DNA of 64,000 nt from Legionellaceae bacterium. GTDB lineage: Bacteria > Pseudomonadota > Gammaproteobacteria > Legionellales > Legionellaceae. The position numbers were made by a program, and so were the translations under genes. This document shows, piece by piece, positions 9,397-18,871 of the stretch; position 1 is the first letter of the stretch, and each line of letters starts with the position of its first letter. The notes beneath the pieces were generated by a model. The model ran no database searches. It was not told where the DNA came from and was given only the letters and a program-made list of their open reading frames with translations. The DNA is taken from positions 18,224-82,223 of the forward strand of contig JASBUC010000028.1 of the NCBI GenBank assembly GCA_030148065.1, given 5' to 3'.

Positions 9397-9993
9397 ATGA
9401 GACAATTAATATTCCTATTTGCCCTACTGCCTTCATTGGTTTTCGCCACAAACTTTGAAGAAGGCCGAGACTATAAAACCATTCCTGCTGCAACGAGCAG
9501 CAGCCAAAAAAGTGTGCTTGAATTCTTCAGTTATGGCTGTCCTTGGTGTTTTGAGCTAGAAAAAAGTGTTGAAGCATTACAAAAATCCCTGCCAAAAGAC
9601 ATCAGCTTTCAACGTATTCCGGTGACCTTCGAGCAAAACTGGACACTCTATGCCAAGGCCTTCTACACAGCCAAAGCACTCAAACAAGAAGCCACATTAA
9701 CCCCTTTGCTCTTTCAAGCCATCCAAAAAGACGACACCCTAAACACCTCTCAAGAAATGATTGAATTCTTTATCAAGCATGGTGCCAAAGAAGCCTTTGT
9801 TACCAGCGCTTTTGAAAGCTCACCAACGATGAATGCTCTAGTCAAAAATGGCGCCAAACTCATGCGTAAATATCAAGTCTATGGCGTGCCTGCTTTTGTG
9901 GTCAACCAGCGCTATAAAACAGATTTAGTGATGGTAAAAGGCGATAAAGAGAAACTCATCGCTCTGGTTAAATATCTTATCGATAAACCTTAG
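9397..9993 (+). CDS. dsbA: Thiol:disulphide interchange protein DsbA
   Basis: Periplasmic oxidase that introduces disulphide bonds. 198 residues. The signal peptide is RQLIFLFALLPSLVFA. The active site is CPWC at residues 48-51 within FFSYGCPWCFELEKS. The cis-proline loop is YGVPAFVVN near residue 168, with the Val-Pro pair typical of DsbA. A helical insertion between these two parts of the thioredoxin fold is visible. The start codon abuts the cytochrome c4 stop. Substrates in this window could include the MOMP-like protein and the small two-cysteine secreted protein at 26779. The end lies 102 bases before panB. Confidence 0.92.
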   Translation: MRQLIFLFALLPSLVFATNFEEGRDYKTIPAATSSSQKSVLEFFSYGCPWCFELEKSVEALQKSLPKDISFQRIPVTFEQNWTLYAKAFYTAKALKQEATLTPLLFQAIQKDDTLNTSQEMIEFFIKHGAKEAFVTSAFESSPTMNALVKNGAKLMRKYQVYGVPAFVVNQRYKTDLVMVKGDKEKLIALVKYLIDKP

Positions 9994-10095
9994 GCTTTAC
10001 TGAGCGCGCAAGCAGCCCGATAAAATTTGTTGCACTGTGTGAAAAAATCACCTATCTTCGCAGCCCCGGACTTGATCAATTGACAGGTACCATTA

Positions 10096-10890
10096 ATGAA
10101 GATATTAGATTTTAGTGCCAAAAAAGAGCGTGGCGAAAAAATAACCGTGCTCACTTGTTATGATTATGCAACTGCTCGCATTTTAAAAGAGACGGCCCTT
10201 GACTGTCTCTTAGTTGGCGACACCGTCTCAATGGTTGTTCATGGGTTTGAAAATACCACTTACGCCACCATGGAGATGATGCTTTTACACGTACAGTCTG
10301 TAAAACGTGCCTCCCCACGCCAGTTTATTATTGGTGACATGCCCTTTATGTCCTACCAAGTGTCAGAAGCAGAGAGTCTTCGAAACGTTCAACGCATGAT
10401 TCAAGCCGGCGCCAATGCGGTAAAATTAGAAGGTGCCAGCCAAAGCACGGTCAGCTTAATCGAAAAAGTGGTTGAAAGTGGCGTCCCTGTGATTGGTCAC
10501 TTAGGTTTAACACCACAATCCATTCATCAATTAGGCGGCCATAAAGTACAAGGCAAAGAGCGCAAAAACGCCGAGCTCTTAATAGAAAAAGCCAAAGAGC
10601 TGCAAGCAGCTGGCTGCTGCGCATTAGTCTTAGAGTGCGTACCAAACGCGTTGGCAAACGAGATTTCTACAGACTTAAAAATCCCAACCATTGGCATTGG
10701 TGCAGGCCCCAATACAGACGGCCAAGTACTGGTTATCAATGACATGCTGGGAATGGACAACGCCTTCTGTCCTCGCTTTTTAAAGCAGTATGCCAACCAT
10801 CAAATCAGTATTTTTGAGGCCGTAGAGAACTACGTAAAAGAGGTCAAGAGTAAAGCCTTTCCAGATCTGTTGGAGCACAGCTATCAATGA
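10096..10890 (+). CDS. panB: 3-methyl-2-oxobutanoate hydroxymethyltransferase
   Basis: Transfers a hydroxymethyl group from methylenetetrahydrofolate to 2-oxoisovalerate, giving ketopantoate, the first step of pantothenate synthesis. 264 residues, the standard length. Family motifs: TCYDYATARI (residues 20-29), the metal-binding LLVGDTVSMVVHG (about 38-50), GDMPFMSY (about 81), KLEGA near 113, GHLGLTPQS near 136 and the C-terminal GIGAGPNTDGQVLV near 200. It overlaps panC by four bases (ATGA), so the two are translationally coupled. No panD is seen in the window. Confidence 0.96.
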   Translation: MKILDFSAKKERGEKITVLTCYDYATARILKETALDCLLVGDTVSMVVHGFENTTYATMEMMLLHVQSVKRASPRQFIIGDMPFMSYQVSEAESLRNVQRMIQAGANAVKLEGASQSTVSLIEKVVESGVPVIGHLGLTPQSIHQLGGHKVQGKERKNAELLIEKAKELQAAGCCALVLECVPNALANEISTDLKIPTIGIGAGPNTDGQVLVINDMLGMDNAFCPRFLKQYANHQISIFEAVENYVKEVKSKAFPDLLEHSYQ

Positions 10891-11654
10891 AACTATTTGA
10901 AACCTCTGAAGAACTTAGAACCTACACCCAGGAAGGACTTTGTAAAAGCATAGGCTTTGTGCCAACTATGGGAAATTTACACCAAGGCCACTTCTCATTG
11001 ATTGAACATTCAAAAAAACAGCATGAGAAAACACTGGTTAGCATTTTTGTAAACCCCACCCAGTTTAATGATCAAAGTGATTTTAAAAACTATCCTAAAA
11101 CGCTTAGCGACGATCTCTCAGCCTTAGCAGCCCTTAAGGTCGATGCGTGCTTTTTACCAAGTGTCGCCACCCTCTACCCAGATGACTATCAATTAAAGGT
11201 AAGTGAATCAATTTTAAGTCAAGAACTGGAAGGCAAACACAGAGCTGGGCATTTTGATGGGGTCTTAACCGTGGTATTAAAGCTTCTTAATTTAGCCAAT
11301 GCCAGTCATGCCTACTTTGGTGAAAAAGATTACCAACAATACCTACTCATCAAAAAGTTGGCCGAAGCCTTTTTTCTGCCAACCAAAATCTTGTCTCGAC
11401 CAACAATTAGAGAACCAGGCAGCCATCTAGCACTTAGCTCACGAAATAACCATTTAACCGCTGATGAAAAAGCACTGGCCATTAAAATGGCTGACATTTT
11501 TCACACAACGGACTCAATCACTCAAACAAAACAAGCTTTTGATGAGAACCAGGTACGGCTTGACTACTTAGAGGAACGGTTTGGACGGCGCTTTATTGCC
11601 TTTTTCATCGGTGAGGTTCGCTTAATTGATAACTACAACCTCAGTTCAGGGTAA
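10887..11654 (+). CDS. panC: Pantothenate synthetase (pantoate-beta-alanine ligase)
   Basis: Joins pantoate and beta-alanine with ATP to make pantothenate. 255 residues, at the short end for the family. ATP and pantoate motifs: GFVPTMGNLHQGHFSLI (residues 22-38, with the HxGH signature), FVNPTQFN (about 53-60), FGEKDYQQYLLI (about 147-158) and the KMSKS-like LALSSRNNHL (about 177-186). The last codons (Ser-Ser-Gly-stop) lie inside the left arm of the palindromic element at 11642-11796, so the exact C-terminus may have been set when that element arrived. The catalytic part is intact. Confidence 0.93.
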   Translation: MKLFETSEELRTYTQEGLCKSIGFVPTMGNLHQGHFSLIEHSKKQHEKTLVSIFVNPTQFNDQSDFKNYPKTLSDDLSALAALKVDACFLPSVATLYPDDYQLKVSESILSQELEGKHRAGHFDGVLTVVLKLLNLANASHAYFGEKDYQQYLLIKKLAEAFFLPTKILSRPTIREPGSHLALSSRNNHLTADEKALAIKMADIFHTTDSITQTKQAFDENQVRLDYLEERFGRRFIAFFIGEVRLIDNYNLSSG

Positions 11655-11796
11655 ACGCATGAATGGTTTTTTAGTGTCCAGTCTAGGCAAAGTTGTTTCG
11701 AGGAGCGGAGTTTACATGCAAGTAAATGAGCACCGCACAAACAACTTTAACAACGAATGGACCAAAAAGACGTTCATGCGTTTGCCCTGAACCCCA
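11642..11796. repeat. Palindromic intergenic element, copy A
   Basis: One imperfect hairpin spanning about 155 bases between panC and mvaD. The outer arms TTCAGGGtAAACGCATGAA (11645-11663) and its complement at 11773-11791 match at 18 of 19 positions. The tip (about 11702-11733) is GAGCGGAG, then TTTACATGCAAGTAAA, then TGAGCACC, the core shared with the other copies. The left arm overlaps the 3' end of panC. Confidence 0.8.
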
Positions 11797-11869
11797 GTTA
11801 GGATGCATAGATCCAGCCTAGCAAATGTTGTAAAATACCGGCTTTCATAAGATAGGCGGACCAAACTCT

Positions 11870-12835
11870 ATGCCTTGGCTGGCAAAAGCACCTGCAAACA
11901 TTGCACTAATTAAGTATATGGGTAAAAAGGAACAAACAGAGAATGTTCCAATCAATGCTTCCCTTTCTTATACTTTAAATAAACTGTTAAGCCTAGTCTC
12001 GCTGGAGTTAATTGACCAAGATGACGATGACTGGCAGCCTTTAGACAACAGTGATGCTTTTAAGGATCAAGTAACCTCACCAACCCTGTCAGAACAAGGA
12101 AAGGTGCGTTTCATCAATCATTTAAAAAAAATGAAATCGCTCTATCAGTTTGAAGGAAGTTTCTTAATTCGATCTGCTAATACCTTCCCAATGGATGCAG
12201 GACTTGCAAGCTCTGCTTCAAGCTTTGCGGCCCTAACCATCGCTGCCAACAAAGCTCTTAGCGAGCTAACAGGAAACAATCTTTTAGAATCAAACGAGCA
12301 ATTGGCAAGGTTTAGCCAAACGGGCTCTGGTTCTTCTTGTCGATCCTTTTTTTCACCCTTTGCCCTTTGGCAGGAAAACAGCATTTCTGCGATGGACTTC
12401 CCACAAGTTCTAGAAAGCATGGTGGTAGTTGCCTGTGATGAGAAAAAAGCCGTCTCATCTAGCCTTGCTCATCAACGCATACAAAGCAGTCCTCGCTATG
12501 GCGAACGCGCAACAACTGCCAACCAACATTTACAAATGCTTATCAAGGCGTTAGAAGAAAATGATTGGGAGAGAGCGTTTAACATTACCTGGAAAGAATT
12601 TATGGACATGCACCAACTCTTTCACACAGCTTGCCCGCCGTTTAGCTACATCAACCAACACTCTGAAGCCATCCTAGCGCTTTGTCAGCGCCTTTGGCAG
12701 GATAAAAAGGATGGCCCTTTAGTAACCATGGATGCCGGCGCCAATGTTCATTTGCTCTTTAGAGAAGAGCAAACCACTCTGCAACAGGAATTTTGTCAAC
12801 ACTATCTAAGGGATCAGTATCGTGTCATCGTTTAA
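11870..12835 (+). CDS. mvaD: Diphosphomevalonate decarboxylase
   Basis: ATP-dependent decarboxylation of mevalonate diphosphate to isopentenyl diphosphate, the last step of the mevalonate pathway. 321 residues. The N-terminus (WLAKAPANIALIKYMGKK) is the family signature, where Lys and Tyr contact substrate. The GHMP glycine-rich loop is DAGLASSASSFAAL near residues 108-121. The catalytic Asp and C-terminal motif are in VTMDAGANVHLLF near residue 285. It overlaps the mevalonate kinase gene by 14 bases. This pathway is the exception in Gammaproteobacteria but is known in Legionella and Coxiella. Confidence 0.94.
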   Translation: MPWLAKAPANIALIKYMGKKEQTENVPINASLSYTLNKLLSLVSLELIDQDDDDWQPLDNSDAFKDQVTSPTLSEQGKVRFINHLKKMKSLYQFEGSFLIRSANTFPMDAGLASSASSFAALTIAANKALSELTGNNLLESNEQLARFSQTGSGSSCRSFFSPFALWQENSISAMDFPQVLESMVVVACDEKKAVSSSLAHQRIQSSPRYGERATTANQHLQMLIKALEENDWERAFNITWKEFMDMHQLFHTACPPFSYINQHSEAILALCQRLWQDKKDGPLVTMDAGANVHLLFREEQTTLQQEFCQHYLRDQYRVIV

Positions 12836-13706
12836 AACACACAGTCATGCAAAGTGGATTTTAGCAGGCGAGCATTCCGTCTTAAGAGGCCATCCAGCTC
12901 TCGTCTTTCCTCTTAAATCTAAAACGTTGACGCTTTGTTACCAAGAAAATCAAGACAAGCTCTCTGCACAATTTGCAGGACCTCATGCAGAAGAGATCCA
13001 CATGCTTTTTTGGAGCCTGATAGAACAAGGCTTAAAACTGACTGGAAAGTCACTTAGAGAACTCTCAGGACTCTTTCAGTTAACAAATACCATACCTATC
13101 GGACGAGGACTGGGTGCATCAGCCGCCCTTAGTAACGCCTGTGCTCGTTGGTTTCTGTGGAAAGAATTGATAAAGCCTGAGCAACTCTTTGAGTTTGCTA
13201 GGCAGTTAGAAAATTTATTTCATGGCAAGAGCAGTGGCCTTGACATCGCGGCAACAGCCAGTGATGACGGAATCATCTTTCAAGAGGGGCATGCTAAAGC
13301 GCTGCCTCAAACTTGGCAGCCAAAGTGCTATCTCTCTTTTTCTGGAAAAATTGGAATAACGGCTCACTGTGTAAAAAAAGTCACCAGCTTACTGGTAAGC
13401 CACCCTCAAAAAGCAAGAAACACCGACAAAAAAATGAACCAAAGTGTCCTGTTAGCCCAAGAGGCCCTTTGCTTAGATAAAAAAGCAGGTTTTCTCAAAT
13501 TAGCGGAAGCGATTTCTTTGGCAAAAGAGTGTTTTTCTGATTGGCAGCTAACCGATCAACACACAGAGAGTCACCTTAATCAACTCATTGAAGCAGGTGC
13601 TATTGCAGCCAAACCGACTGGCTCAGGAGATGGCGGCTATGTGTTAAGCCTTTGGTCAAGTGAACCGCCCAAACATTTAATGCCTCACTTAATCCCTGGC
13701 TTTTAA
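12822..13706 (+). CDS. mvk: Mevalonate kinase (GHMP family)
   Basis: Phosphorylates mevalonate to mevalonate 5-phosphate. 294 residues, starting at a GTG inside the end of mvaD. The N-terminal HSHAKWILAGEHSVLRGHPAL matches the GHMP opening, with the Glu-His pair typical of mevalonate kinases. The ATP loop IPIGRGLGASAALSNA lies near residues 91-106. The catalytic Asp is in GKSSGLDIAATASD near residue 140, and GHMP motif 3 is KPTGSGDGGYVLSL near residue 265. Coupling to mvaD supports the role. Phosphomevalonate kinase, the step between these two, is not in the window. A paralogous GHMP kinase function cannot be excluded. Confidence 0.87.
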   Translation: MSSFKTHSHAKWILAGEHSVLRGHPALVFPLKSKTLTLCYQENQDKLSAQFAGPHAEEIHMLFWSLIEQGLKLTGKSLRELSGLFQLTNTIPIGRGLGASAALSNACARWFLWKELIKPEQLFEFARQLENLFHGKSSGLDIAATASDDGIIFQEGHAKALPQTWQPKCYLSFSGKIGITAHCVKKVTSLLVSHPQKARNTDKKMNQSVLLAQEALCLDKKAGFLKLAEAISLAKECFSDWQLTDQHTESHLNQLIEAGAIAAKPTGSGDGGYVLSLWSSEPPKHLMPHLIPGF

Positions 13707-13728
13707 AGAAAAGCCGGGCGAGCGATCA

Positions 13729-14001
13729 TTAACGTTTTACAATCTGATAAAAGACTTCATCCTCTTTGACCATACCAAGCTCTACTCGCGCCTTCTCTTC
13801 CAAAACGTCTCCTCCGTCTTTAAACGCTTTAATGTCTTCTTGCAACTTTCGGTTGCTGGTTAGAACTCTCTGATAATGGGCTTTCTTTTGTTTATACTCA
13901 TTGCGAATGTGTAAGATGTCACTGAAATTTCCCTCTGCAAACCAAAGCTTGTATTGCAGACCAATCACCAACAACAGCAAAACAATAATAAAAGGCTTCA
14001 T
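13729..14001 (-). CDS. ftsB: Cell division protein FtsB
   Basis: Small bitopic membrane protein of the FtsQBL divisome subcomplex. About 90 residues from ATG 14001, eight bases after AGAGGA; the earlier in-frame ATG at 14010 abuts that Shine-Dalgarno and is unlikely. One N-terminal helix (FIIVLLLLVIGLQYKLWF) is followed by a coiled coil (about residues 28-62) and the conserved EEKARVELGMVKEDEVFYQIV ending. The position directly downstream of enolase is the standard eno-ftsB arrangement of gammaproteobacteria. Confidence 0.93.
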   Translation of the reverse strand: MKPFIIVLLLLVIGLQYKLWFAEGNFSDILHIRNEYKQKKAHYQRVLTSNRKLQEDIKAFKDGGDVLEEKARVELGMVKEDEVFYQIVKR

Positions 14002-14023
14002 GCCACTCATCCTCTAAAACGAG

Positions 14024-15298
14024 TTAAACCCAGGCTTTAAATGGCTCCTCACCCGCATAAGGTAAGGCACTGGCTGCCTCAATTCTTAAAAGTTGATTAT
14101 ATTTAGCCGTTCTATCAGAACGGCACAATGAACCTGTTTTTATCTGACCACAGCCGGTTGCTACTGAAAAATCTGCAATGAACGTATCCTCACTCTCACC
14201 AGAACGATGTGAGACCACGCTGTTATAATGTGCCTTTTTAGCCATGGACATGGCAGCAAGGGTTTCACTAACGGTGCCAATTTGATTAAGTTTGATTAAA
14301 ATGGCATTGGCACAGTGTTGCTCAATGCCTTCTTTTAGAATTTGAGGATTGGTAACAAACAAATCATCGCCAACCAACTGTACTTTATGGCTCAATGCAC
14401 GAGTTAAAGATTGCCAGGTTTGCCAATCATTCTCATCACAACCATCTTCAATGCTAATAATTGGGTAATCCGCACAAAGCCTGCGAAGGTAATCAACAAA
14501 CTCATCCCCCGTATACGCTTTTCCTTCGCCTTTAAGATCATAGCGCCCATTGTTGTAAAACTCGGAGCTTGCAACGTCTAACCCCAGATAAAGATCTCGA
14601 CCAGCCTTATAAGAGGTTTTCTCAATAGCCTCTAATATAACATCCAATGCTTCTTGATTAGAGCGGAGATTAGGTGCAAAGCCTCCTTCATCACCCACAC
14701 TGGTTGCCAAGCCTTTGGCTTTTAGAACCGACTTTAAGTGATGAAAGGTTTGTGCCCCCATCTCCAGTGCTTCTGCAAAACTTTTAGCGCCAGTCGGCAA
14801 AATCATAAATTCTTGAATATCGACATTGTTATCTGCATGAGCACCGCCATTTAAAATGTTCATCATTGGAACAGGTAGGCAGGCTTTAACATTGCTAAGC
14901 GCCTGATAAAACGGCTTGCCATTTAGGTGGGCAAACGCTTTAAAAAAAGCCATGGAAACCCCCAACAAAGCATTGGCTCCTAAATTGGATTTATTGTCCG
15001 TGCCATCTAACTCGATTAACAGCTGATCTAAGGTCTCGCACTCAGCAAATGACTGTGAGAGGAGGTTAGGCCTTATTATCTCATTCACGTTTGAGACCGC
15101 TTTTAGCACACCTCTTCCTAAATAACGACCTGGCTCATTATCTCTAAGCTCTAGCGCCTCTCGCTCTCCTGTCGAGGCGCCAGAGGGAACAATGGCTGTT
15201 GCTGTCACGCTTTCTTCTAACTCAATGGCCACTTCAACCGTTGGGTTACCTCTTGAATCCAGTACTTCCAATGCTTGCAGTTTACTAATTGTCGCCAT
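14024..15298 (-). CDS. eno: Enolase
   Basis: Interconverts 2-phosphoglycerate and phosphoenolpyruvate in glycolysis and is often part of the RNA degradosome. About 424 residues from ATG 15298, spaced six bases from a GGGA; in-frame ATGs at 15301 and 15310 also exist. Motifs: [15 protein letters not shown] at the N-terminus, the substrate loop [25 protein letters not shown] near residue 205, metal ligands in [22 protein letters not shown] and [10 protein letters not shown], and the catalytic Lys in [10 protein letters not shown] followed by [17 protein letters not shown]. Complete and typical. It precedes ftsB by about 20 bases, so they share a transcript. Confidence 0.97.
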   Translation of the reverse strand: MATISKLQALEVLDSRGNPTVEVAIELEESVTATAIVPSGASTGEREALELRDNEPGRYLGRGVLKAVSNVNEIIRPNLLSQSFAECETLDQLLIELDGTDNKSNLGANALLGVSMAFFKAFAHLNGKPFYQALSNVKACLPVPMMNILNGGAHADNNVDIQEFMILPTGAKSFAEALEMGAQTFHHLKSVLKAKGLATSVGDEGGFAPNLRSNQEALDVILEAIEKTSYKAGRDLYLGLDVASSEFYNNGRYDLKGEGKAYTGDEFVDYLRRLCADYPIISIEDGCDENDWQTWQSLTRALSHKVQLVGDDLFVTNPQILKEGIEQHCANAILIKLNQIGTVSETLAAMSMAKKAHYNSVVSHRSGESEDTFIADFSVATGCGQIKTGSLCRSDRTAKYNQLLRIEAASALPYAGEEPFKAWV

Positions 15299-15415
15299 CA
15301 TGTTTCCCATCGTCAGTTGTTGCTAAAGGATTGCTAATATAGCAAATTGATGTAGAAAAGTTTATGGAAATCTTGCAGACTAGCGCTCATAGCCCACTCG
15401 TATTTTTTTACCGAC

Positions 15416-16081
15416 ATGAATCTTTCATCTGATAAAACACGCTTTATCAAGCAAGCTATTCAAGTGAAGGCCTTAAAGTTTGGGCGCTTTACTTTAAAAT
15501 CAGGCCGACAGAGTCCCTATTTTTTTAATCTTGGCGCCTTCTCTGATGGGGAGAGTTTTAATTTGCTCGGCGAGTTGTATGCTAAAACCATTGCAAACTC
15601 ACAGATAGTGTTTCAACAACTCTTTGGTCCAGCCTACAAAGGCTTACCTCTGGCAACCGCTGCCGCAATGCACCTTTTTTCAAGCTATGGACGATCCATT
15701 CCTGTTAGCTTTAATCGCAAGGAGAAAAAAGACCATGGCGAAGGAGGAACCATTATTGGCGCTCCTTTGCAAGGCAACACTCTGATTTTAGATGATGTCA
15801 TTACTGCAGGCACTGCGTTTCACGAAGCCAAAGCCACCCTTGAGGAGAGTGGTGCTCGTGTTGCTGGGCTTGTCATAGCACTAGACCGCGAAGAGCGCCT
15901 ACAAAATGAGCCCTTTTCAGCCATTGAAGGGATCCAACAAACCTACGACATCCCTGTTTTATCGATTATTACCTTAAACGATCTAATTAGTTATGCCAAA
16001 GAGCATTTAAGCCCAGAGCAACTAACTAACTTACGAGACTATCAAAACGAGTATGGTGTCTATACCCGTGCTCCTCGGTAA
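15416..16081 (+). CDS. pyrE: Orotate phosphoribosyltransferase
   Basis: Joins orotate and PRPP to make orotidine 5'-monophosphate in pyrimidine synthesis. 221 residues, close to the usual 213. KFGRFTLKSGRQSPYFFNLG near residues 19-38 holds the substrate-binding segment. Next come FGPAYKGLPLATA (about 75-87), the flexible catalytic loop NRKEKKDHGEGG (about 101-112) and the PRPP-binding ILDDVITAGTAFHEA (about 123-137). Divergent from eno. It is followed after about 90 bases by a signalling gene of unrelated function. Confidence 0.95.
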   Translation: MNLSSDKTRFIKQAIQVKALKFGRFTLKSGRQSPYFFNLGAFSDGESFNLLGELYAKTIANSQIVFQQLFGPAYKGLPLATAAAMHLFSSYGRSIPVSFNRKEKKDHGEGGTIIGAPLQGNTLILDDVITAGTAFHEAKATLEESGARVAGLVIALDREERLQNEPFSAIEGIQQTYDIPVLSIITLNDLISYAKEHLSPEQLTNLRDYQNEYGVYTRAPR

Positions 16082-16168
16082 ATCAAGAAGCTCTGTAAAA
16101 AAACTAATGGATGGCGCTTTCCTGCCGATGAGATAAAAAAGAACCAACCATGGAAGGAAAGTGCTGCA

Positions 16169-17821
16169 ATGCGTCGAACAATTACCATAAATGCGATCAC
16201 TCTAAACGATACTGTCAATAAATACGCTCTACTGGGATTAATTATCTCATTGATAAGCATCATTAGTGCAACCTTCATTGCCTCATTTCAAGAAACCGGC
16301 TTGATAACGGTTGAGGGCTTAATCAGAGCTCAAATGACCAACCCCGCCATATGGGCCTTAGATTTGACACCTTTCATGTTTGCCTATTGGGGGCAGTCCT
16401 ACTGCTACACTCTCGCTCGAGAAGCTGAAGAAATTATTGACACCAAGACAAACTCATTTCAAAGAGAAGCAAAGAAACTTAATAAACAACTAATCTATGA
16501 AAAAACCATGGATAGAATCACCGAGCTCCCTAACTATCAGGCACTGTGTGAGCGAATTGAGACGGATGTCATTCGGATGAAAACTCGTTGTTTAATCATC
16601 GTTTTAAAGATTAATAATTTTAAAGAAATAAATTACTGTTTGGGTGATCTCTACACCGACAATCTCTTAATGTTGTTTGTCAAAAAACTTAAAAAGATGT
16701 TACTAGAAATTTATGTCCTAAAGTCTCACAACGGGAAAAGCTTAATTGCTCGCATGAGACAAGATGAGTTTGCCATTCTTTTACCTGGGTTTATCAATGA
16801 AGATGAAGCTCCTAAGTTTGTTGATTATGTTAATCACTACATCGAAAATAGTCTTAACGTCGATGAAAATATCAAAATTAATACCGCCATTACACTTGGT
16901 GCTGCCGCGTACCCAACTCATGGAGACAACGCCAAAGAGCTTATCCAACATGCAACGGACAGCATTGAGTTCGCTCTAAAGGAAGGCAAAAGTTATCAAT
17001 ACTTTACAAATAAAATCGAGCAAGATTTAACAATAAATGGACAACTTATCTTCGAGCTAGAATCTGCCATTGCTAATAAGGAGTACCAAATTGAGTACAT
17101 GCCATATTTCGATCTCTTTAGCAAAGAAATTATCAGTGTTGAAACCAGTATTAACTTCTCAAACCATCATCTTAATGTGCTAAGTCATGATCATGAGCTT
17201 TTGATGAGAATTGAGTTTGAAATAGTAAAAAAAATTAACTTTATGCTCATTGCTGAAATGATTAAAAACATTGCCAAATGGGAGAAAGAAGGAGCCAAAC
17301 TCTACGGGCAAGTGAACCTTTCTATATTAGATTGCCGAAATACTGAGGTTGCGAGCTTCATTACCTCCAGGCTCAAATTTCACTGTCTGACAGCGGATAA
17401 AATAGCCCTTAGTTTTAATGAAAGAAAATTAGGAACGCAGCATTTGATGTGCCCAAACCTATTAAATGAGCTTGCTAAACTTGGCACCAAGATAACCATT
17501 GACGATTTTGCATCAGAACAGTCACCCTTTAACTATCTCTCAAAATTTCCAGTACATAATGTTCAGATTTTACCAATGAGGATTAATGGCAGTACCGACG
17601 ATCCAATCAACCAAAAAGAACTGAAAGGGATCTTAGAGCTCTCTAAGATCTTTGGCTTTGAAGTAGCAATAAAAAATATTGATAATCAAGCCATTCTTGA
17701 CGCGGTAAAAAAACTTGGCTTTCGTGTTGGCAATGGTGCGTTGCTTGGTCAAAAAATGTCGGCTGAACAACTAGAGAAACAACTTAAAACACCACCAGCC
17801 CATCTCTCTAACTCAGCGTAG
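16169..17821 (+). CDS. Membrane protein with degenerate GGDEF and EAL domains
   Basis: A cyclic-di-GMP-type signalling protein of 550 residues that is probably catalytically dead. One clear membrane helix lies at about residues 19-41, and a second hydrophobic stretch at about 58-82. The GGDEF-like domain spans about 110-285, but its signature reads MRQDEF at residues 196-201 in place of LGGDEF, so both glycines are lost. The EAL-like domain spans about 295-540; the EAL tripeptide is ETS at 325-327 and the metal-site motif is reduced to TIDDFASEQSPFNYL. Known relatives of this type act as receptors or adaptors; that role is inference here. It follows pyrE and faces htpX. The start has an AGGAAA nine bases upstream. 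Confidence 0.8.
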   Translation: MRRTITINAITLNDTVNKYALLGLIISLISIISATFIASFQETGLITVEGLIRAQMTNPAIWALDLTPFMFAYWGQSYCYTLAREAEEIIDTKTNSFQREAKKLNKQLIYEKTMDRITELPNYQALCERIETDVIRMKTRCLIIVLKINNFKEINYCLGDLYTDNLLMLFVKKLKKMLLEIYVLKSHNGKSLIARMRQDEFAILLPGFINEDEAPKFVDYVNHYIENSLNVDENIKINTAITLGAAAYPTHGDNAKELIQHATDSIEFALKEGKSYQYFTNKIEQDLTINGQLIFELESAIANKEYQIEYMPYFDLFSKEIISVETSINFSNHHLNVLSHDHELLMRIEFEIVKKINFMLIAEMIKNIAKWEKEGAKLYGQVNLSILDCRNTEVASFITSRLKFHCLTADKIALSFNERKLGTQHLMCPNLLNELAKLGTKITIDDFASEQSPFNYLSKFPVHNVQILPMRINGSTDDPINQKELKGILELSKIFGFEVAIKNIDNQAILDAVKKLGFRVGNGALLGQKMSAEQLEKQLKTPPAHLSNSA

Positions 17822-17834
17822 TGGCACCAACACC

Positions 17835-18869
17835 TTACTGCTCTTTAAAACCCAGCGATTGTAGCCGACGTTTAACGCTCGGGTGAGTGGAGAATAAATC
17901 TGATGGATCATGCGAATTACTAAAGCGTTTTGGGTCAAAAATGTAGGACGCTCGTCGAACAGACTCATGCGCTGTTTGCCCATATGCCTGACCATATTCG
18001 GCCTGATTTTTCTTGTGATCCTCACTAATTTTTAATAAGGCTCTCGCCATCGGCTCATTATCACGCATTAATTCAACCGCCCCACTGTCTGCCATGAACT
18101 CTCGTGTGCGGCTTAAAAACAAAGTCAACATGGCCGTAACAAAAGGCAAAATAAATCGTAAAATCATCACGACCATAAAAAGCTTGTTCGCACCTTTTGA
18201 ATCTCTAGAATCCCGTCGCCCCCCACCAAAAAGCATGCTGTAGAAAAGCCAATCGATGGCAATTAACAAGATGTTGCTTAAAACAGACACCGTTAGGGTA
18301 AGCTTGATATCATGGTGACGAATATGACTTAACTCATGAGCCATGACCGCTTGTAGCTCGGCCCGGTCTAATTTATCCATCAAGCCTCGGGTAATGGCAA
18401 CCATTGCTGACTTTTCTGAATAACCTGAAGCAAAGGCATTCATATAATTTGCTTCAATCAAATAAACCTTTGGCATGTAATGAAGGCCGGCAGCCACCTT
18501 CATTTCTTCCACCACATTAAAGAGCTTTTTCTCAGCAAGGTTTCTAGCGCTCTCAGAGGTTATTTCATAACTGTTGGTCCCAAGTAACATGATGCGATCA
18601 TAAAGACTGTAAGTAATCAGTAAACTAACTGCAGCTATCCCTAGCATTGTAAGCGTTGCAATGGGTACAATTTTAAACGTCACTAAGGCATGAAAGACCG
18701 CGCCTGCTGAAGCATTGTACCGCCCCATACCAAGAAAGGTATCAAAAAGCAGCCCAACTAAAATGAATATTCCTATAAAGGTCGCGATTACAATTTTTGT
18801 CTTTCGCTCGTTTTCTCTTAGTTGTTCTCGCCAATTGCTAACGGAGCCTTGATAGTCGTTAATACTCAT
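17835..18869 (-). CDS. htpX: HtpX-like M48 membrane metalloprotease
   Basis: Zinc-dependent inner-membrane protease that degrades misfolded membrane proteins. 344 residues, longer than the E. coli HtpX (293) through extra N-terminal residues. Helices lie at about residues 25-46 and 65-90. The zinc motif HELSH is at 178-182 within VMAHELSHIRHHD. Two more hydrophobic segments at about 190-212 and 228-250 precede FMADSGAVEL, which holds the third zinc ligand. The gene starts two bases after the lemA stop, and the lemA-htpX pair is common in bacteria. The product could equally be named generically as an M48 peptidase. Confidence 0.85.
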   Translation of the reverse strand: MSINDYQGSVSNWREQLRENERKTKIVIATFIGIFILVGLLFDTFLGMGRYNASAGAVFHALVTFKIVPIATLTMLGIAAVSLLITYSLYDRIMLLGTNSYEITSESARNLAEKKLFNVVEEMKVAAGLHYMPKVYLIEANYMNAFASGYSEKSAMVAITRGLMDKLDRAELQAVMAHELSHIRHHDIKLTLTVSVLSNILLIAIDWLFYSMLFGGGRRDSRDSKGANKLFMVVMILRFILPFVTAMLTLFLSRTREFMADSGAVELMRDNEPMARALLKISEDHKKNQAEYGQAYGQTAHESVRRASYIFDPKRFSNSHDPSDLFSTHPSVKRRLQSLGFKEQ

Positions 18870-18871
18870 CT

